Counted from the stretch's first letter, positions 45,022-56,618 are shown. The stretch is DNA of 64,000 bases from Sporomusa termitida (GCF_007641255.1 NZ_CP036259.1:806001-870000); one strand, 5' to 3'. The notes: a model not told the origin generated them from the letters alone. Made by a program: numbers and translations.

Positions 45022-45741
45022 ATGGAGATTCATAACGACTCTGTTTCACTGGCTGCTTATGAAAGCATGGCTGAATACTACCTTAACGATGTTGATAACA
45101 AAAGCTATAATGCTTACTATGAAAGGCCGGCAACCTTGTCCCTGCTTCCCGACATTGCGGGCCAAAGGGTAGTCGATGCCGGCTGTGCGGCCGGTTGGTA
45201 CACCCAGTGGCTACTGGCAAGAGATGCGGCCGTCACAGCCCTGGATTTCAGCCCCCGGATGATTGAGATGACCAGAAAAAGGGTCGGCGACCGGGCGGAG
45301 ATTATTCAGGCCGATTTAAACAGACCGCTTGATTTTATCGGGGATCAATCCCAAGATATCATAATTTCTTCCCTGACGCTGCATTACTTAAAAGACTGGA
45401 CGGTTGTAATGAACGAATTCCACAGGATACTTGTAAAGGAAGGCATGCTCATATTTTCTGTCCATCATCCGTTTATGGATTTTGCTGTATTTAAAAAAGA
45501 GAATTATTTTCTCACGGAATTGTTGGCTGACGAATGGGAAACGCCTACGGGAAGGGTGAAGGTCAATTTTTACAGGCGGCCTTTAAGTGCCATTATCTCA
45601 TCTGTGCTTGGTGCAGGATTTATAATTGATCAATTACAGGAGCCTATGCCAACAGAGAAATTTAAGGAAGAACAACCTAATGAGTATGAAAGGCTGCGCA
45701 AAAAACCACACTTTTTATTTTTAAGAGCCAGGAAGCCCTGA
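45022..45741 (+). CDS. Class I SAM-dependent methyltransferase
   Basis: 239 aa, Methyltransf_11-like Rossmann fold. Motif I VVDAGCAAGWYTQWLL, motif II ALDFSPRMIEM, motif III IIQADLNRPLDF and post-motif SLTLHYLKDWTVVMNEFHRIL. Substrate (small molecule) unknown. AGAGGTGAG upstream of ATG 45022. It is monocistronic, with structured element B just before it. Confidence 0.87.
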   Translation: MEIHNDSVSLAAYESMAEYYLNDVDNKSYNAYYERPATLSLLPDIAGQRVVDAGCAAGWYTQWLLARDAAVTALDFSPRMIEMTRKRVGDRAEIIQADLNRPLDFIGDQSQDIIISSLTLHYLKDWTVVMNEFHRILVKEGMLIFSVHHPFMDFAVFKKENYFLTELLADEWETPTGRVKVNFYRRPLSAIISSVLGAGFIIDQLQEPMPTEKFKEEQPNEYERLRKKPHFLFLRARKP

Positions 45742-47747
<2,006 letters not shown>

Positions 47748-47806
47748 CAGCCTATAGCTGCTGGGGCTCAAAAACTTAGGATGATTTCGGGTTAAAAGTA
47801 CAATAA

Positions 47807-47851
47807 GATGCGCCTGGTTGCCTATCACGGCTTACTCAGGCGCATTTTATT
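47807..47851 (+). terminator. Intrinsic terminator after collagen-like gene 2
   Basis: GATGCGCCTG ... CAGGCGCATT stem with an inner TTGCC/GGCTT part, followed by TTATTATTTA. Confidence 0.75.
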
Positions 47852-47913
47852 ATTTATCCAACGAGTCTGTATTTAGAAAAATAAGTTGATAGGTTGCTGT
47901 GAGCTATAATAAG

Positions 47914-47950
47914 ACTTCTGTCAACCCTATGGGAGTGGCAGGAGTTTTTT
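47914..47950 (+). terminator. Second intrinsic terminator
   Basis: ACTTCTGTCA / TGGCAGGAGT stem (two G-T pairs) followed by six T. Confidence 0.6.
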
Positions 47951-48002
47951 ATACTTGCATTGAAATTTGCTGAGATAGTTTTTTCTGGGAAAAATGGCCC
48001 AA

Positions 48003-48668
48003 TCAGTGGTTATCAATATAGTCTTGCAGTTGGTTGTGCCACTGTACCGTATCGTATATCTGCGGCTCGGTTGCTTCGTTCATTAGGAGATCCACCAAAT
48101 AGCGCGGTGTTTTGCCACCAATATACATTGATTTGATACACGAAATACAGTAGACGCAAACAGCCTCGCAAGGCATCGAGACTGCTCGTTCTTGCATTTT
48201 TTTATGAACCTTGTCTATTGGCAGCGCAGGATAAAAATTGTCGCCACAGCATATGGACTGAGAACCGTAAAACTTTGTTTCCACAACATCAATATTCATT
48301 TTTTTTTACAAATTTCGTACAGCCTGATGGACTTGCGGTTTTTCCCGTACAGGACAGGCATCGTGTACCGACACCTTCAAACCTTGGTAGTCTGGGTACT
48401 GAAATGCATCCAAGCCATCAAGCACTTCCCATAAAGAGATTGTGGATATGCCGTCATATAAGCTTCTGAAGCGCCTGTCACAGCCAGCACATACATTAAT
48501 AATCAACGAGCCTGCCTCCAGCTGTGGTTCATGGCGGCAGCATATCTTGTGCAGTGCAGTTACCCCGTAGTTTTCGTTTAAAAACTTTACTATTTTATTT
48601 TCGATTTCAGGCTTATATATACTTAAGGCACAACCTGGATTAAAATATGTTTTTTTCTTTATTGTCAT
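48003..48668 (-). pseudogene. CCG-domain (heterodisulfide-reductase-like) Fe-S protein split by an in-frame TAA
   Basis: The reading frame encodes two cysteine-rich CCG modules as in HdrB/GlpC-type proteins: first NPGCALSIY ... ICCRHEPQL ... CAGC, then HDACPVREK ... SICCGDNF ... CISC. A TAA at 48306-48308 followed by AAA AAA ATG lies inside the second module, in the same frame on both sides, so a single nonsense codon, not a shift, separates a 120-residue and a 98-residue part. No ribosome binding site precedes the ATG at 48299. GGGAG lies 8 nt before ATG 48668. The intact protein would bind a [4Fe-4S] cluster for electron transfer. Confidence 0.75.
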
Positions 48669-48895
48669 ACATGGATCTCCCTCACTTTTTTAGTTTAATT
48701 ATAACGGTAGAAAGACGAAAAATCGTCTCGATTTTGGAGTTTTAATTTTAGTACATTCTCAAGGCTGAAAGTTTAATAAATCTTAATAGGTTGCGTTGAG
48801 TGGATTCTGACTATGTTTTAATATAGAAATAGACATTGGGCAATTTGGGGTTAATGCTTTAGCTAGCCTGTATATATGTAGGGAGGAGAGACGTA

Positions 48896-49621
48896 ATGGC
48901 CAAGCGTTTTTATGCTGTAAAAACAGGCCGTGTCCCGGGCATTTACCGGACATGGGAAGAGTGCAAAGCACAGGTTGATGGATATCCAAGCGCTAGTTTT
49001 AAAGGGTTTGTCACAGAAGCGGATGCCAGGGGCTTTCTTGCCGGACCTTCGCAGTCCAGTACCACTCTTGCTGAAAAACCAAAAAAATGCAAAGCTGGCA
49101 AGGCGATTCCGTCACCGGCTCCAGCTCAGCCGCAAAAAGAATATGACGAAGGTAAAATTATTATTTACACAGACGGTTCATGCTTAAAAAATCCTGGTGG
49201 GCCTGGCGGGTATGCTGCGGTTATCCAGGTTGGTAAATCTGTTAAGGAATTGGTTGGTGCGGAGTTATCAACCACTAACAACCGCATGGAAATGCAGGCT
49301 GCCATCGAGGCCCTGCGATTATTTGATCAGCCGGCTGACATCATTTTACATACTGACAGTCAATATTTACGTAAGGGGTTTGCAGATGGCTGGGTAGAAA
49401 AGTGGAAAAGGACGGGTTGGATCACGAAAGCGGGTACACCGGTTCTTAATAAAGAACTATGGCAAGAGCTTGACCGGTTAAGAAGTATTCACAGGGTAGT
49501 TTGGATGTGGGTAAAAGGACATCATGGTAACCCCATGAATGAACGCTGCGACGAGTTGGCAGTAGGCGCAGCAATTAACGAGGCTGAAAAAAACGGCTGG
49601 CAGGGTAAGAAGCGGGGCTAA
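48896..49621 (+). CDS. rnhA: Ribonuclease H with N-terminal viroplasmin-like domain
   Basis: 241 aa. N-terminal RNA/DNA-hybrid-binding domain (MAKRFYAVKTGRVPGIYRTW, SFKGFVTEADARGFL), a charged linker, then an RNase HI domain: Asp93 in IYTDGSCLKNPGGPGG, Glu in NNRMEMQAAIEAL, Asp in HTDSQYLRKG, and ERCDELAV. All four metal-binding acidic residues are present. It degrades RNA in RNA-DNA hybrids (primers, R-loops). GGAGGAGAG precedes ATG 48896. Confidence 0.93.
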   Translation: MAKRFYAVKTGRVPGIYRTWEECKAQVDGYPSASFKGFVTEADARGFLAGPSQSSTTLAEKPKKCKAGKAIPSPAPAQPQKEYDEGKIIIYTDGSCLKNPGGPGGYAAVIQVGKSVKELVGAELSTTNNRMEMQAAIEALRLFDQPADIILHTDSQYLRKGFADGWVEKWKRTGWITKAGTPVLNKELWQELDRLRSIHRVVWMWVKGHHGNPMNERCDELAVGAAINEAEKNGWQGKKRG

Positions 49622-49661
49622 ATATAGAGAATCCCCCCTTCCTGATATTTAGCCTTGCACA

Positions 49662-49702
49662 CAAAAAGGCAGTACGGCTCCAGGTAATGAAGCCGTACTG
49701 CC
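49662..49702 (-). terminator. Intrinsic terminator after TonB receptor 1
   Basis: GGCAGTACGGCT / AGCCGTACTGCC perfect 12-bp stem; TTTTTGTG follows on the minus strand. It may also end the RNase H transcript. Confidence 0.85.
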
Positions 49703-49733
49703 AGCAAATTATTTTATTTACCCTGTGTTATCC

Positions 49734-51611
49734 TTACCACCTGTGGGTGGCGGTCAGCAAGACGGCCCGCCCTTCACCGGCAACGCCATACGTGCTGTAA
49801 GCATAGGTTTGATACTGTTTGTCGAATACATTGCGGACATTGAGCGCATAGCGCCAGCCGGCCGTTTCATAATGAAGCTGGGCATCGGCCACGACCACGC
49901 CGCCCAGTCTGACCGTGTTGGCGGAAAAGTAGGTCGGTCCAATATACCGCACGCCGGCTCCGATTCCCAGGCCTTTCAGCTTTGTTCCCGGCACGGCATA
50001 GTCGGCCCATAATGAGGCGCTCTGGCGGGGCACGCCGGTGGTGCGCAGGCCCACTTCCGCAGCCGTATTGCTCTTAGTGGTTTTAGCGTTGAGCAAAGTA
50101 TAGGAAGCTGTGAGATTCAGGTTGCTCAAGGCTACATTGGCTTCCAGTTCCAGGCCTTTGGAAGTGACTTCACCGGTTTGTACATTATAATATTCATTTT
50201 CTGTATTTAACGGGTCTGCGGTCAAAACATTCTGCCTGCGCAAATCAAAGACCGCCGCTGTAAAGCGGGCATTCCTGTTTTGCGGTTCATATTGTACGCC
50301 CAGTTCGTATTGCCGGCCGGTAGTCGGTTTAAAAGGATTTTTATTCCGGTCGGCACCGGACTGAGGCTCAAAGGATTCGGAGTAGCTGATATATGGCGAC
50401 AGTTCGCTGGTGGCATGATAGACCAGGCCGGCCCGGCCGGTAAAGGCATCCTGGTCAATCGTTGTTTTGTCTCCGGTCTGGGGATTGACGCCGTTCAACT
50501 GATACCAGTCCTGGCGGCCGCTTACGGTTGCCACCCACTTGCCGCCGAATTTCATCTGATCCTGCAGATAAATCCCGGTTTGTTTGGCCTTGGCTTTATA
50601 GATAACCGGCGCATACACCTCAGTGACCGAACCGGTGTAATTTAAGTCGTAAATATCCAGATCGGTGATCGCCCACTTGACATAGCGATTGGTCCAGTCG
50701 GCATGACGGTAATCAATCCCTACCAGGGCAGTATGCTCGACCGCGCCGCCCGTCCATTTGGCTTCGCCGTAAGTGTCAAACGTATAGGCATCCAGCGTCT
50801 CATCATAAATGTAAGCGGTGCGTTTCAGCGTCCGTCCGTCTTCCTGCAGCGTACTCCCGGTCATATTGTACCGCATGTCCACCTGACCGTAGCGGAAATT
50901 CTGATGCAGCGTCCAGACCTTGTTAACTGTGTGGTCCAGCAGATAACCGAAATAGTATTGCTCCCGTTCATAACCGCCCCAGCCATTTTCCCCCAGATTT
51001 AGCTTTTCCGAAAATCCGTACAGGCTGTGGTTCGGGTAATATACCTTAAGCGCCTGGCCGCCGCCTGCCAGCCTATCCTTCAAATAATGGGCCTGAAAGG
51101 TGATATTAGTGTCCTTATCCGGTTGCCAGCCGAGGGAAGGCGCAATAAATGTCCGTTTCGACCAGGTGTAGTTAGCCGGCAAATCCCGGTCCCTGGCGAG
51201 AGCGGTCAGCCGGAAGGTGACCTTTTCCTGCCCGTCAGCCTGGCCGCCAATATCAATGGCGGCACTTTTAAAGCTGTCGGTGCCGCCCTGAAGCTGGACT
51301 TCCCTGACCGTTTGGGAGGTCGGCCGCTTGGTCGTCATATTAAACAGCCCGCCGGGCGAGCTGCCGCCATAGGTGACAGAGGCCGGTCCCTTGATAATAC
51401 CCACTTGCTCCATCCCGTAGGTTTCAAAGTCCCATATCCCGAAATTGCCATTGTCAAACAACTGCAAGCCATCGACAGTGGTGTTGCTGTTACCGACACT
51501 GAAGCCCCGGACATAGCTCCAGTTCCAGCGGGTGTCATTGCCGTACAGATTGGCGTGGACCCCGGCGCTGTATTCCACGGCCTGGGCCAGATCAAGGACA
51601 ACAATGAGCAT
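49734..51611 (-). CDS. TonB-dependent siderophore receptor, 5'-truncated (copy 1)
   Basis: 625 residues remain of an outer-membrane siderophore receptor. The plug's second half (SYVRGFSVGNSNTTVDGLQLFDN, VGIIKGPASVTYGGSSPGGLFNM) and the whole beta-barrel are present, ending in Trp as expected for outer-membrane insertion (LTATHRW). The signal peptide, TonB box and first plug strands are missing: the frame begins LAQAVEYSAGV at 51611, exactly where an AraC gene starts on the other strand. It is therefore probably non-functional. The presence of this family shows the host has an outer membrane. Confidence 0.85.
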   Translation of the reverse strand: MLIVVLDLAQAVEYSAGVHANLYGNDTRWNWSYVRGFSVGNSNTTVDGLQLFDNGNFGIWDFETYGMEQVGIIKGPASVTYGGSSPGGLFNMTTKRPTSQTVREVQLQGGTDSFKSAAIDIGGQADGQEKVTFRLTALARDRDLPANYTWSKRTFIAPSLGWQPDKDTNITFQAHYLKDRLAGGGQALKVYYPNHSLYGFSEKLNLGENGWGGYEREQYYFGYLLDHTVNKVWTLHQNFRYGQVDMRYNMTGSTLQEDGRTLKRTAYIYDETLDAYTFDTYGEAKWTGGAVEHTALVGIDYRHADWTNRYVKWAITDLDIYDLNYTGSVTEVYAPVIYKAKAKQTGIYLQDQMKFGGKWVATVSGRQDWYQLNGVNPQTGDKTTIDQDAFTGRAGLVYHATSELSPYISYSESFEPQSGADRNKNPFKPTTGRQYELGVQYEPQNRNARFTAAVFDLRRQNVLTADPLNTENEYYNVQTGEVTSKGLELEANVALSNLNLTASYTLLNAKTTKSNTAAEVGLRTTGVPRQSASLWADYAVPGTKLKGLGIGAGVRYIGPTYFSANTVRLGGVVVADAQLHYETAGWRYALNVRNVFDKQYQTYAYSTYGVAGEGRAVLLTATHRW

Positions 51612-52587
51612 AACGCAGTTAAACAGCGCCGGTCTGGCGGCCAGGCTGGGGTACCATCAGGCCGGCTCCAGCGATGGTTTGATCTATTCTCTTTCCACCC
51701 AACACCCCGGGATAAACAGCTGGATCAGGGATATTTTTCCTGCCGCGGGTTTGCTGGCCACCACAACCTATGCCCAGTTGGAAGAAGCCATTACTTTGAT
51801 TTACACCCTGCCGCAGTCCTGGCTGTATTTGCTTTCCCTCGACAGCGGCGCTATAACCATCCATGAAAATGGCAAAAAAGCCCGGCGCCTGCAGCGGGGC
51901 ATTCACTTGCTTGTCTATAGGGAAAAAGCTGTCAGGATGATGTTTCAGCCTGCTGAGCGACTGATATATACCGCGATCGCGGTTAGCGGGGAGTTTCTTG
52001 CCGCCTATTTAAACAGCCATCCGCTGGAGCGCCCGTTTACGGTACAGGATGCCGCCCGCTGGGAAAAACGGCATTATGATGCACCTGATATTCAACTAGT
52101 TTTCGAACAGCTGAAAGCGGCGGTACGCAACGACAAGCTTTCTCCCATGTATTATGAAAGTAAAATGATTGAAATCCTGGCCCTGATCCGGCGCAATATC
52201 CAGGACGAATACTCCTGGAAAAGGCATCAGAAAAGCGAACGCAAAAGCCACGTCACCTATCAGAACTATATATATCTGGAGCGGGTCAAAGCCGAGCTTG
52301 ACAAGAACATCCTCCAGGCACCCACCATCGGCCAGCTGGCGCTTGTCGCCGGCATGAGCGTACCTAAGCTTTACCGGTGTTTTAAGGAGCAGTATAAGAT
52401 GACTATCGCCGGTTATGTACGCCGGGAAAAAATGAAATATGCTATGCGTCTGTTATGGAATGATGGGCTGAGCATCCAAAACATTGCTGTCAAGGTAGGC
52501 TATGAAAACTCCAGCAAATTTTCCGCCGCTTTTAAACGGGTTCACGGTTTTCCGCCCCGCCATTTCCGTAAATCATTCGGGTTGTAA
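51604..52587 (+). CDS. AraC-family transcriptional regulator (copy 1)
   Basis: 327 aa. N-terminal effector domain (ARLGYHQAGSS; SLDSGAITIHENGKKARRLQRGIHLL) and C-terminal double HTH (PTIGQLALVAGMSVPKLYRCFKEQY; NIAVKVGYENSSKFSAAFKRVHGFPPRHFRK). Regulators of this kind in Negativicutes sit beside siderophore receptor genes and likely respond to iron-siderophore. ATG 51604 has AAGGA 6 bases upstream, and that site is inside the truncated receptor gene; the two start codons overlap head to head by 8 nt. Confidence 0.85.
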   Translation: MSITQLNSAGLAARLGYHQAGSSDGLIYSLSTQHPGINSWIRDIFPAAGLLATTTYAQLEEAITLIYTLPQSWLYLLSLDSGAITIHENGKKARRLQRGIHLLVYREKAVRMMFQPAERLIYTAIAVSGEFLAAYLNSHPLERPFTVQDAARWEKRHYDAPDIQLVFEQLKAAVRNDKLSPMYYESKMIEILALIRRNIQDEYSWKRHQKSERKSHVTYQNYIYLERVKAELDKNILQAPTIGQLALVAGMSVPKLYRCFKEQYKMTIAGYVRREKMKYAMRLLWNDGLSIQNIAVKVGYENSSKFSAAFKRVHGFPPRHFRKSFGL

Positions 52588-52773
52588 AACGGCTGCAGGG
52601 CTAGTGTGACTATGGGATGGTCCTTTTTGGCACATATGCAGAAAGGCGAAACATCTTTCATTAATGTTTAATAGATTGAATTTAGCCGTACATTCGTCTA
52701 GCAATGGTCATTTTATTTCCGAGGGGCCCTTAGTTTTTCTGTAAGCGTTATTTGATACAAGGGGGGAAATATT

Positions 52774-54837
52774 GTGAAGGCAGAAGACCTCATGATTGAA
52801 GTACAACCGGTAGCTCTTGCAGATATTCATGAATTAAAATTTGATGAAAATAAGCATAATTTCGATTTTATACCTGTAATTGACAATAAACAACAATATA
52901 TTGGTGTAATTACTCAAGAAATATTGCTAAGAGGTCTGTTTACTTTTGAGACAAAATCAAAAGATCAGGTGAAAGGCCTGCTTAAAAATGTACCCTGTAT
53001 TTTAGAAAACGCTGACGCATGGTATTTAGCTGAAAATGCGAGTCAAGCAGTTGTAGTCGATGGACAAGGGCATATAAAAGGAATCATTACGCAAACAGCT
53101 ATTATTAATGGTTTAACAGAATTTTTGAATTCATATAAGGAAAAATTTGAAAGTGTAATTAACGCTACTGAAACTGGCATTATTGTTTTGGATAGTAGTG
53201 GATTTGTTAGAATCGTCAATCAGACTGTCTCTAAATTGTTGCGTCAGGAAAAAGTAGATATTATAAATCGTTACGTTACGGATATTATTCCTGACATGCC
53301 ATTTTTACAAAGTATGGAAAAGCAACAACCCCTATTTAGACAAAAAGTTAAAGTTGGCAATGTTCTTGTCATCAATGACATTTTACCCATAAAAAGTAAT
53401 GGAAAAACTATAGGAGCAATATCTGTTTTTCAGGATATATCCATATTAAAACAAGTTGCTTATGACCTTGATGAATTTAAGAATCTTACCCGTGATTTGG
53501 AGTCTATTATTAATTCGTCTTATGATGGGTTGACTGTTACAGACAATAATGGCGTAGTACTGCGTATGAATACTGCGTATGAGCGACTAACAGGCTTTAA
53601 GGCTGACGAAGTTATCGGTAAAAATATGAGAGATTTAGTAAATGAGGGCTATTATGACCAGTCAGCTACTCTGCAAGTGATAAAAAATAAAAGGAGTGTC
53701 ACAATAAATCAAAAAATTAAAGGAGATCGTATTGTCCTTGTTACAGGAAATCCAATTTTTGATGAAAAAGGAGATTTAGTTAGAGTAGTTAACAATGTTC
53801 GTGACATTACAGAACTTACCCATTTACGGGACCATATTCTAAAATCCAGAGAACAGACTATGCGTTATAAGACGGAAATTTCCTATCTGCGCTCCATGCA
53901 TATAGGGTCAAATGAAATTATTTTCCGCAGTCGCTCTATGGAACATGTCCTCTGGATAGCCCAAAAGGTAGCTACTGTCGACTCTACTGTTCTTATTACC
54001 GGGGAGTCCGGTACAGGTAAAGAGTTGGTCGCTAAGTTGATTCATAATTTTGGTAAAGGTATTGATTATCCTTTTATTAAAATAAATTGTGCTGCAATGC
54101 CGGAAAGTCTATTGGAAGCAGAGCTTTTCGGTTATGAAAAGGGGGCGTTCACCGGAGCTAAAAAAGAGGGTAAACCAGGGCTGTTTGAATTAGCACATAA
54201 TGGTACTTTATTTTTGGATGAGATAGGTGATATGCCGCCGACGTTTCAAGTCAAAATGTTGCGAGTGCTGCAGGAAAGAGAATTTATGAGGGTGGGAGGA
54301 ACTAAGCCTATACATGTTAATGTGCGGATTATTGCAGCTACGCACCGTGATTTAGCAAAAATGGTAGACGACGGAATTTTTCGCAGTGATTTGTACTATC
54401 GACTGATGATTGTGCCAATCCATTTACAACCATTGAGGGAGCGAAAGGAAGATATTCCAATTTTGATACAGTATTTTATTGATAAATATAACCAAAAATT
54501 CAAGTATAATAAATCAATTAGTAGCCAGGTTATTAACAAATTAGTTGAATATCAATGGAAGGGAAATGTGCGCGAATTAGAAAACGTGATCGAGCGCATG
54601 ATAGTTACAACACAAGCTGAAGAATTAACGATGGAGCATTTGCCCGAATATATCCGCGATAAGGTATTTAAGCCTAGTGCTAATGTCAAAATGAAAGAAG
54701 CAATAGAGAAAACAGAGGCTTATTTACTTGCTGAATCTTACAGAAAATACCATTCCTGGGACGAAGTTGCAAAGGATTTAGGAATGGGCCGGGCTACTAC
54801 ATATCGTAAAGCCAGCAAGTATAAATTGATTGATTGA
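52774..54837 (+). CDS. Sigma-54-dependent transcriptional activator with CBS and PAS domains
   Basis: 687 aa bacterial enhancer-binding protein. N-terminal CBS-like pair (about 1-120), two PAS domains (about 125-235 and 240-355), AAA+ domain with Walker A GESGTGKE, sigma-54 contact loop GAFTGA at about 457-462, Walker B LFLDEIGDMPP and arginine finger region, and C-terminal Fis-type HTH (WDEVAKDLGMGRATTYRKASK). It belongs with regulators of organic acid or acyl-CoA catabolism. The -24/-12 promoter and three upstream repeats just after its stop codon make the cluster at 55-60 kb its target. GTG start with GGGGGGA upstream. Confidence 0.93.
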   Translation: MKAEDLMIEVQPVALADIHELKFDENKHNFDFIPVIDNKQQYIGVITQEILLRGLFTFETKSKDQVKGLLKNVPCILENADAWYLAENASQAVVVDGQGHIKGIITQTAIINGLTEFLNSYKEKFESVINATETGIIVLDSSGFVRIVNQTVSKLLRQEKVDIINRYVTDIIPDMPFLQSMEKQQPLFRQKVKVGNVLVINDILPIKSNGKTIGAISVFQDISILKQVAYDLDEFKNLTRDLESIINSSYDGLTVTDNNGVVLRMNTAYERLTGFKADEVIGKNMRDLVNEGYYDQSATLQVIKNKRSVTINQKIKGDRIVLVTGNPIFDEKGDLVRVVNNVRDITELTHLRDHILKSREQTMRYKTEISYLRSMHIGSNEIIFRSRSMEHVLWIAQKVATVDSTVLITGESGTGKELVAKLIHNFGKGIDYPFIKINCAAMPESLLEAELFGYEKGAFTGAKKEGKPGLFELAHNGTLFLDEIGDMPPTFQVKMLRVLQEREFMRVGGTKPIHVNVRIIAATHRDLAKMVDDGIFRSDLYYRLMIVPIHLQPLRERKEDIPILIQYFIDKYNQKFKYNKSISSQVINKLVEYQWKGNVRELENVIERMIVTTQAEELTMEHLPEYIRDKVFKPSANVKMKEAIEKTEAYLLAESYRKYHSWDEVAKDLGMGRATTYRKASKYKLID

Positions 54838-54842
54838 TCCTG

Positions 54843-54934
54843 TCTCGTTTTTGAGATGGGATCTTGTTTTTGAGACTAAGCCTATATACTTGACTTTATA
54901 GCAATAATTACTGTTGTTTATCTCAATTTTGAGA
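54843..54934 (+). promoter_or_regulatory. Three candidate enhancer sites for the sigma-54 activator
   Basis: Near-palindromic TCTCGTTTTTGAGA (54843), TCTTGTTTTTGAGA (54862) and TCTCAATTTTGAGA (54921), 64 to 155 bp upstream of the sigma-54 promoter, in a position normal for enhancer binding. The common pattern is TCTY-N6-GAGA. Confidence 0.7.
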
Positions 54935-54958
54935 AAAATAAGAATAAATTTATTTGTA

Positions 54959-54997
54959 AAATACTTCGAATTCTTTAGAATTCAAAGTATTTTTTTA
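54959..54997 (+). terminator. Intrinsic terminator after the sigma-54 activator gene
   Basis: AAATACTTCGAATTC / GAATTCAAAGTATTT (one mismatch) with a TTTA loop, then TTTTTT. It lies directly before the sigma-54 promoter and would insulate the two transcripts. Confidence 0.78.
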
Positions 54998-55014
54998 TTG
55001 GTATATTTCTTGCA
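54998..55014 (+). promoter_or_regulatory. Sigma-54 (-24/-12) promoter of the acyl-CoA cluster
   Basis: TTGGTATATTTCTTGCA: GG and GC are 10 nt apart as required; it matches TGGCAC-N5-TTGCA except in two positions of the -24 box. Confidence 0.82.
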
Positions 55015-55178
55015 ATACACTTTACATGTAATGTGTATATATCGCATTTTCCCCCTTCCCTGTACATAATAGTAATGTGAACTACATGAAGATGCGAAAA
55101 AGTTTAATAGAAAGAAGGGAGCTCAAAAAAAATCTATAGACTATTTTAATTATGGTAAAAATTGCAAAGGAGGTAAAT

Positions 55179-56483
55179 ATGACTAACTGGCGTGAATATT
55201 ATGAAAGCAGAAGGCTAACGGCGGAAGAGGCAGTTCAAAAAATCAAAAGTGATACACGGGTATTATTTGCTCATGCAGTAGGTGAAGCCTGCAGAATTAC
55301 GGATGCATTAGTAGCTAATAAAGATTTGTACCGTGATGTGGAAATTGTCCATTTTGTTCCAATGGGCAAAGGTGAATACTGCAAACCGGAAAATGCGGAG
55401 CATTTCAGGCATAATGCAATGTTTGCCGGCGGCACTACCAGAAAAGCAATTGAAGAAGGGAGAGCCGACTTCACACCGATCTACTTAAGTGAAGTGCCTT
55501 TACTATTTACGAATGGAACAATTTCCATAGATACATTTATAACGCAGGTATCACCCCCAGATAAGCATGGATACTGCAGTTTCGGTGTTTCCGTTGACTA
55601 CTCTATGGCTTTAGTGAGAAGCGCAAAGCTGGTTATTGCTCAGGTTAATGAGCATATGCCGAGAACTATGGGCGATAGCTTTGTACATGTCAGTGAAATC
55701 GATCATTTTGTTGAATACAACGCGCCTATTCCGGAGCTGGGAAGACCGACATTAACTGATGTTGAGATAAAAATAGGAGAAAACTGCGCCTCGTTGATAA
55801 ATGACGGAGATACATTACAGCTTGGTATTGGCAGTTTGCCGGATGCTACGCTGCTTTTCTTAAAAGATAAAAAAGATCTGGGAATTCATTCTGAAATGAT
55901 TTCAGATGGAGTTATGGAATTGATTGAGGCTGGAGTGATTACGAATAAAAAGAAAAATCTGAATCCCGGAAAAGTAGTAGTGGCTTTCTTAATGGGTACA
56001 AAAAAATTCTATGATTTTGTGGATAACAATCCTGCCATACAGATGATGCCGGCTGATTATACAAATGACCCTTTTATAATTGCGAAAAATGATAATATGG
56101 TTTCAATTAATTCCACTGTAGAGGTGGATTTTTATGGACAGTTGGCGTCAGAATCGATAGGAAAGCGCCAAATAAGCGGTACGGGAGGCCAGGTAGATTT
56201 TATTAGAGGTGCCAATCGCTCAAGGGGCGGAAAATCCATAATTGTTATCAATTCCACCGCGCAGAACGGAACGAAATCGAAGATAGTACCTTTTTTTAGT
56301 GAGGGAACGCCGGTAACTTGCGGGAGAGCAGAGGTCGAATATATAGTTACGGAGTATGGTATTGCTCGTATTAAAGGTAAAACCTTAAGCGATAGAGCAA
56401 GAGATTTAATAAGTATTGCACACCCCAAATTTAGAGGCGAACTTATTAAAGAATGGGAAAAGTTTTTTCACAGTAAGTTTTAA
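55179..56483 (+). CDS. Family I CoA-transferase (acetyl-CoA hydrolase/transferase type)
   Basis: 434 aa, like 4-hydroxybutyrate and butyryl-CoA:acetate CoA-transferases. N-terminal half: VLFAHAVGEACRITDAL, FTPIYLSEVP, QVSPPDKHGYCSFGVSVD. C-terminal half: QLGIGSLPDA and GIHSEMISDG with the likely catalytic Glu239, SGTGGQVDF, and VTEYGIARIKGKT. It should activate an imported acid by exchanging CoA with acetyl- or another acyl-CoA. AAAGGAGG 6 bases before ATG 55179 sets the start; codons from 55152 are probably leader. First gene after the sigma-54 promoter. Confidence 0.92.
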   Translation: MTNWREYYESRRLTAEEAVQKIKSDTRVLFAHAVGEACRITDALVANKDLYRDVEIVHFVPMGKGEYCKPENAEHFRHNAMFAGGTTRKAIEEGRADFTPIYLSEVPLLFTNGTISIDTFITQVSPPDKHGYCSFGVSVDYSMALVRSAKLVIAQVNEHMPRTMGDSFVHVSEIDHFVEYNAPIPELGRPTLTDVEIKIGENCASLINDGDTLQLGIGSLPDATLLFLKDKKDLGIHSEMISDGVMELIEAGVITNKKKNLNPGKVVVAFLMGTKKFYDFVDNNPAIQMMPADYTNDPFIIAKNDNMVSINSTVEVDFYGQLASESIGKRQISGTGGQVDFIRGANRSRGGKSIIVINSTAQNGTKSKIVPFFSEGTPVTCGRAEVEYIVTEYGIARIKGKTLSDRARDLISIAHPKFRGELIKEWEKFFHSKF

Positions 56484-56618
56484 TCATTGCGGTATACCGG
56501 CAAAGATCATCCTCAAGCCGAAATCCTAGTAGCATTGGAATGTAACGGCTAAACAGGGACAGGTAAAGCCAATGGCTAAGTACTTTTGCGAATTGTTTAA
56601 GTAAAGGAGAGACTTACA

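Noticed and set aside
50280-51866. Several long plus-strand frames antisense to the TonB receptor
   Set aside because: GC-rich shadows of the receptor; receptor homology covers the whole region.
54959-54992. GAATTC-containing inverted repeat as an enhancer site
   Set aside because: It is followed by a T-run and lies immediately before the -24 box, so it is better read as the terminator of the activator gene.
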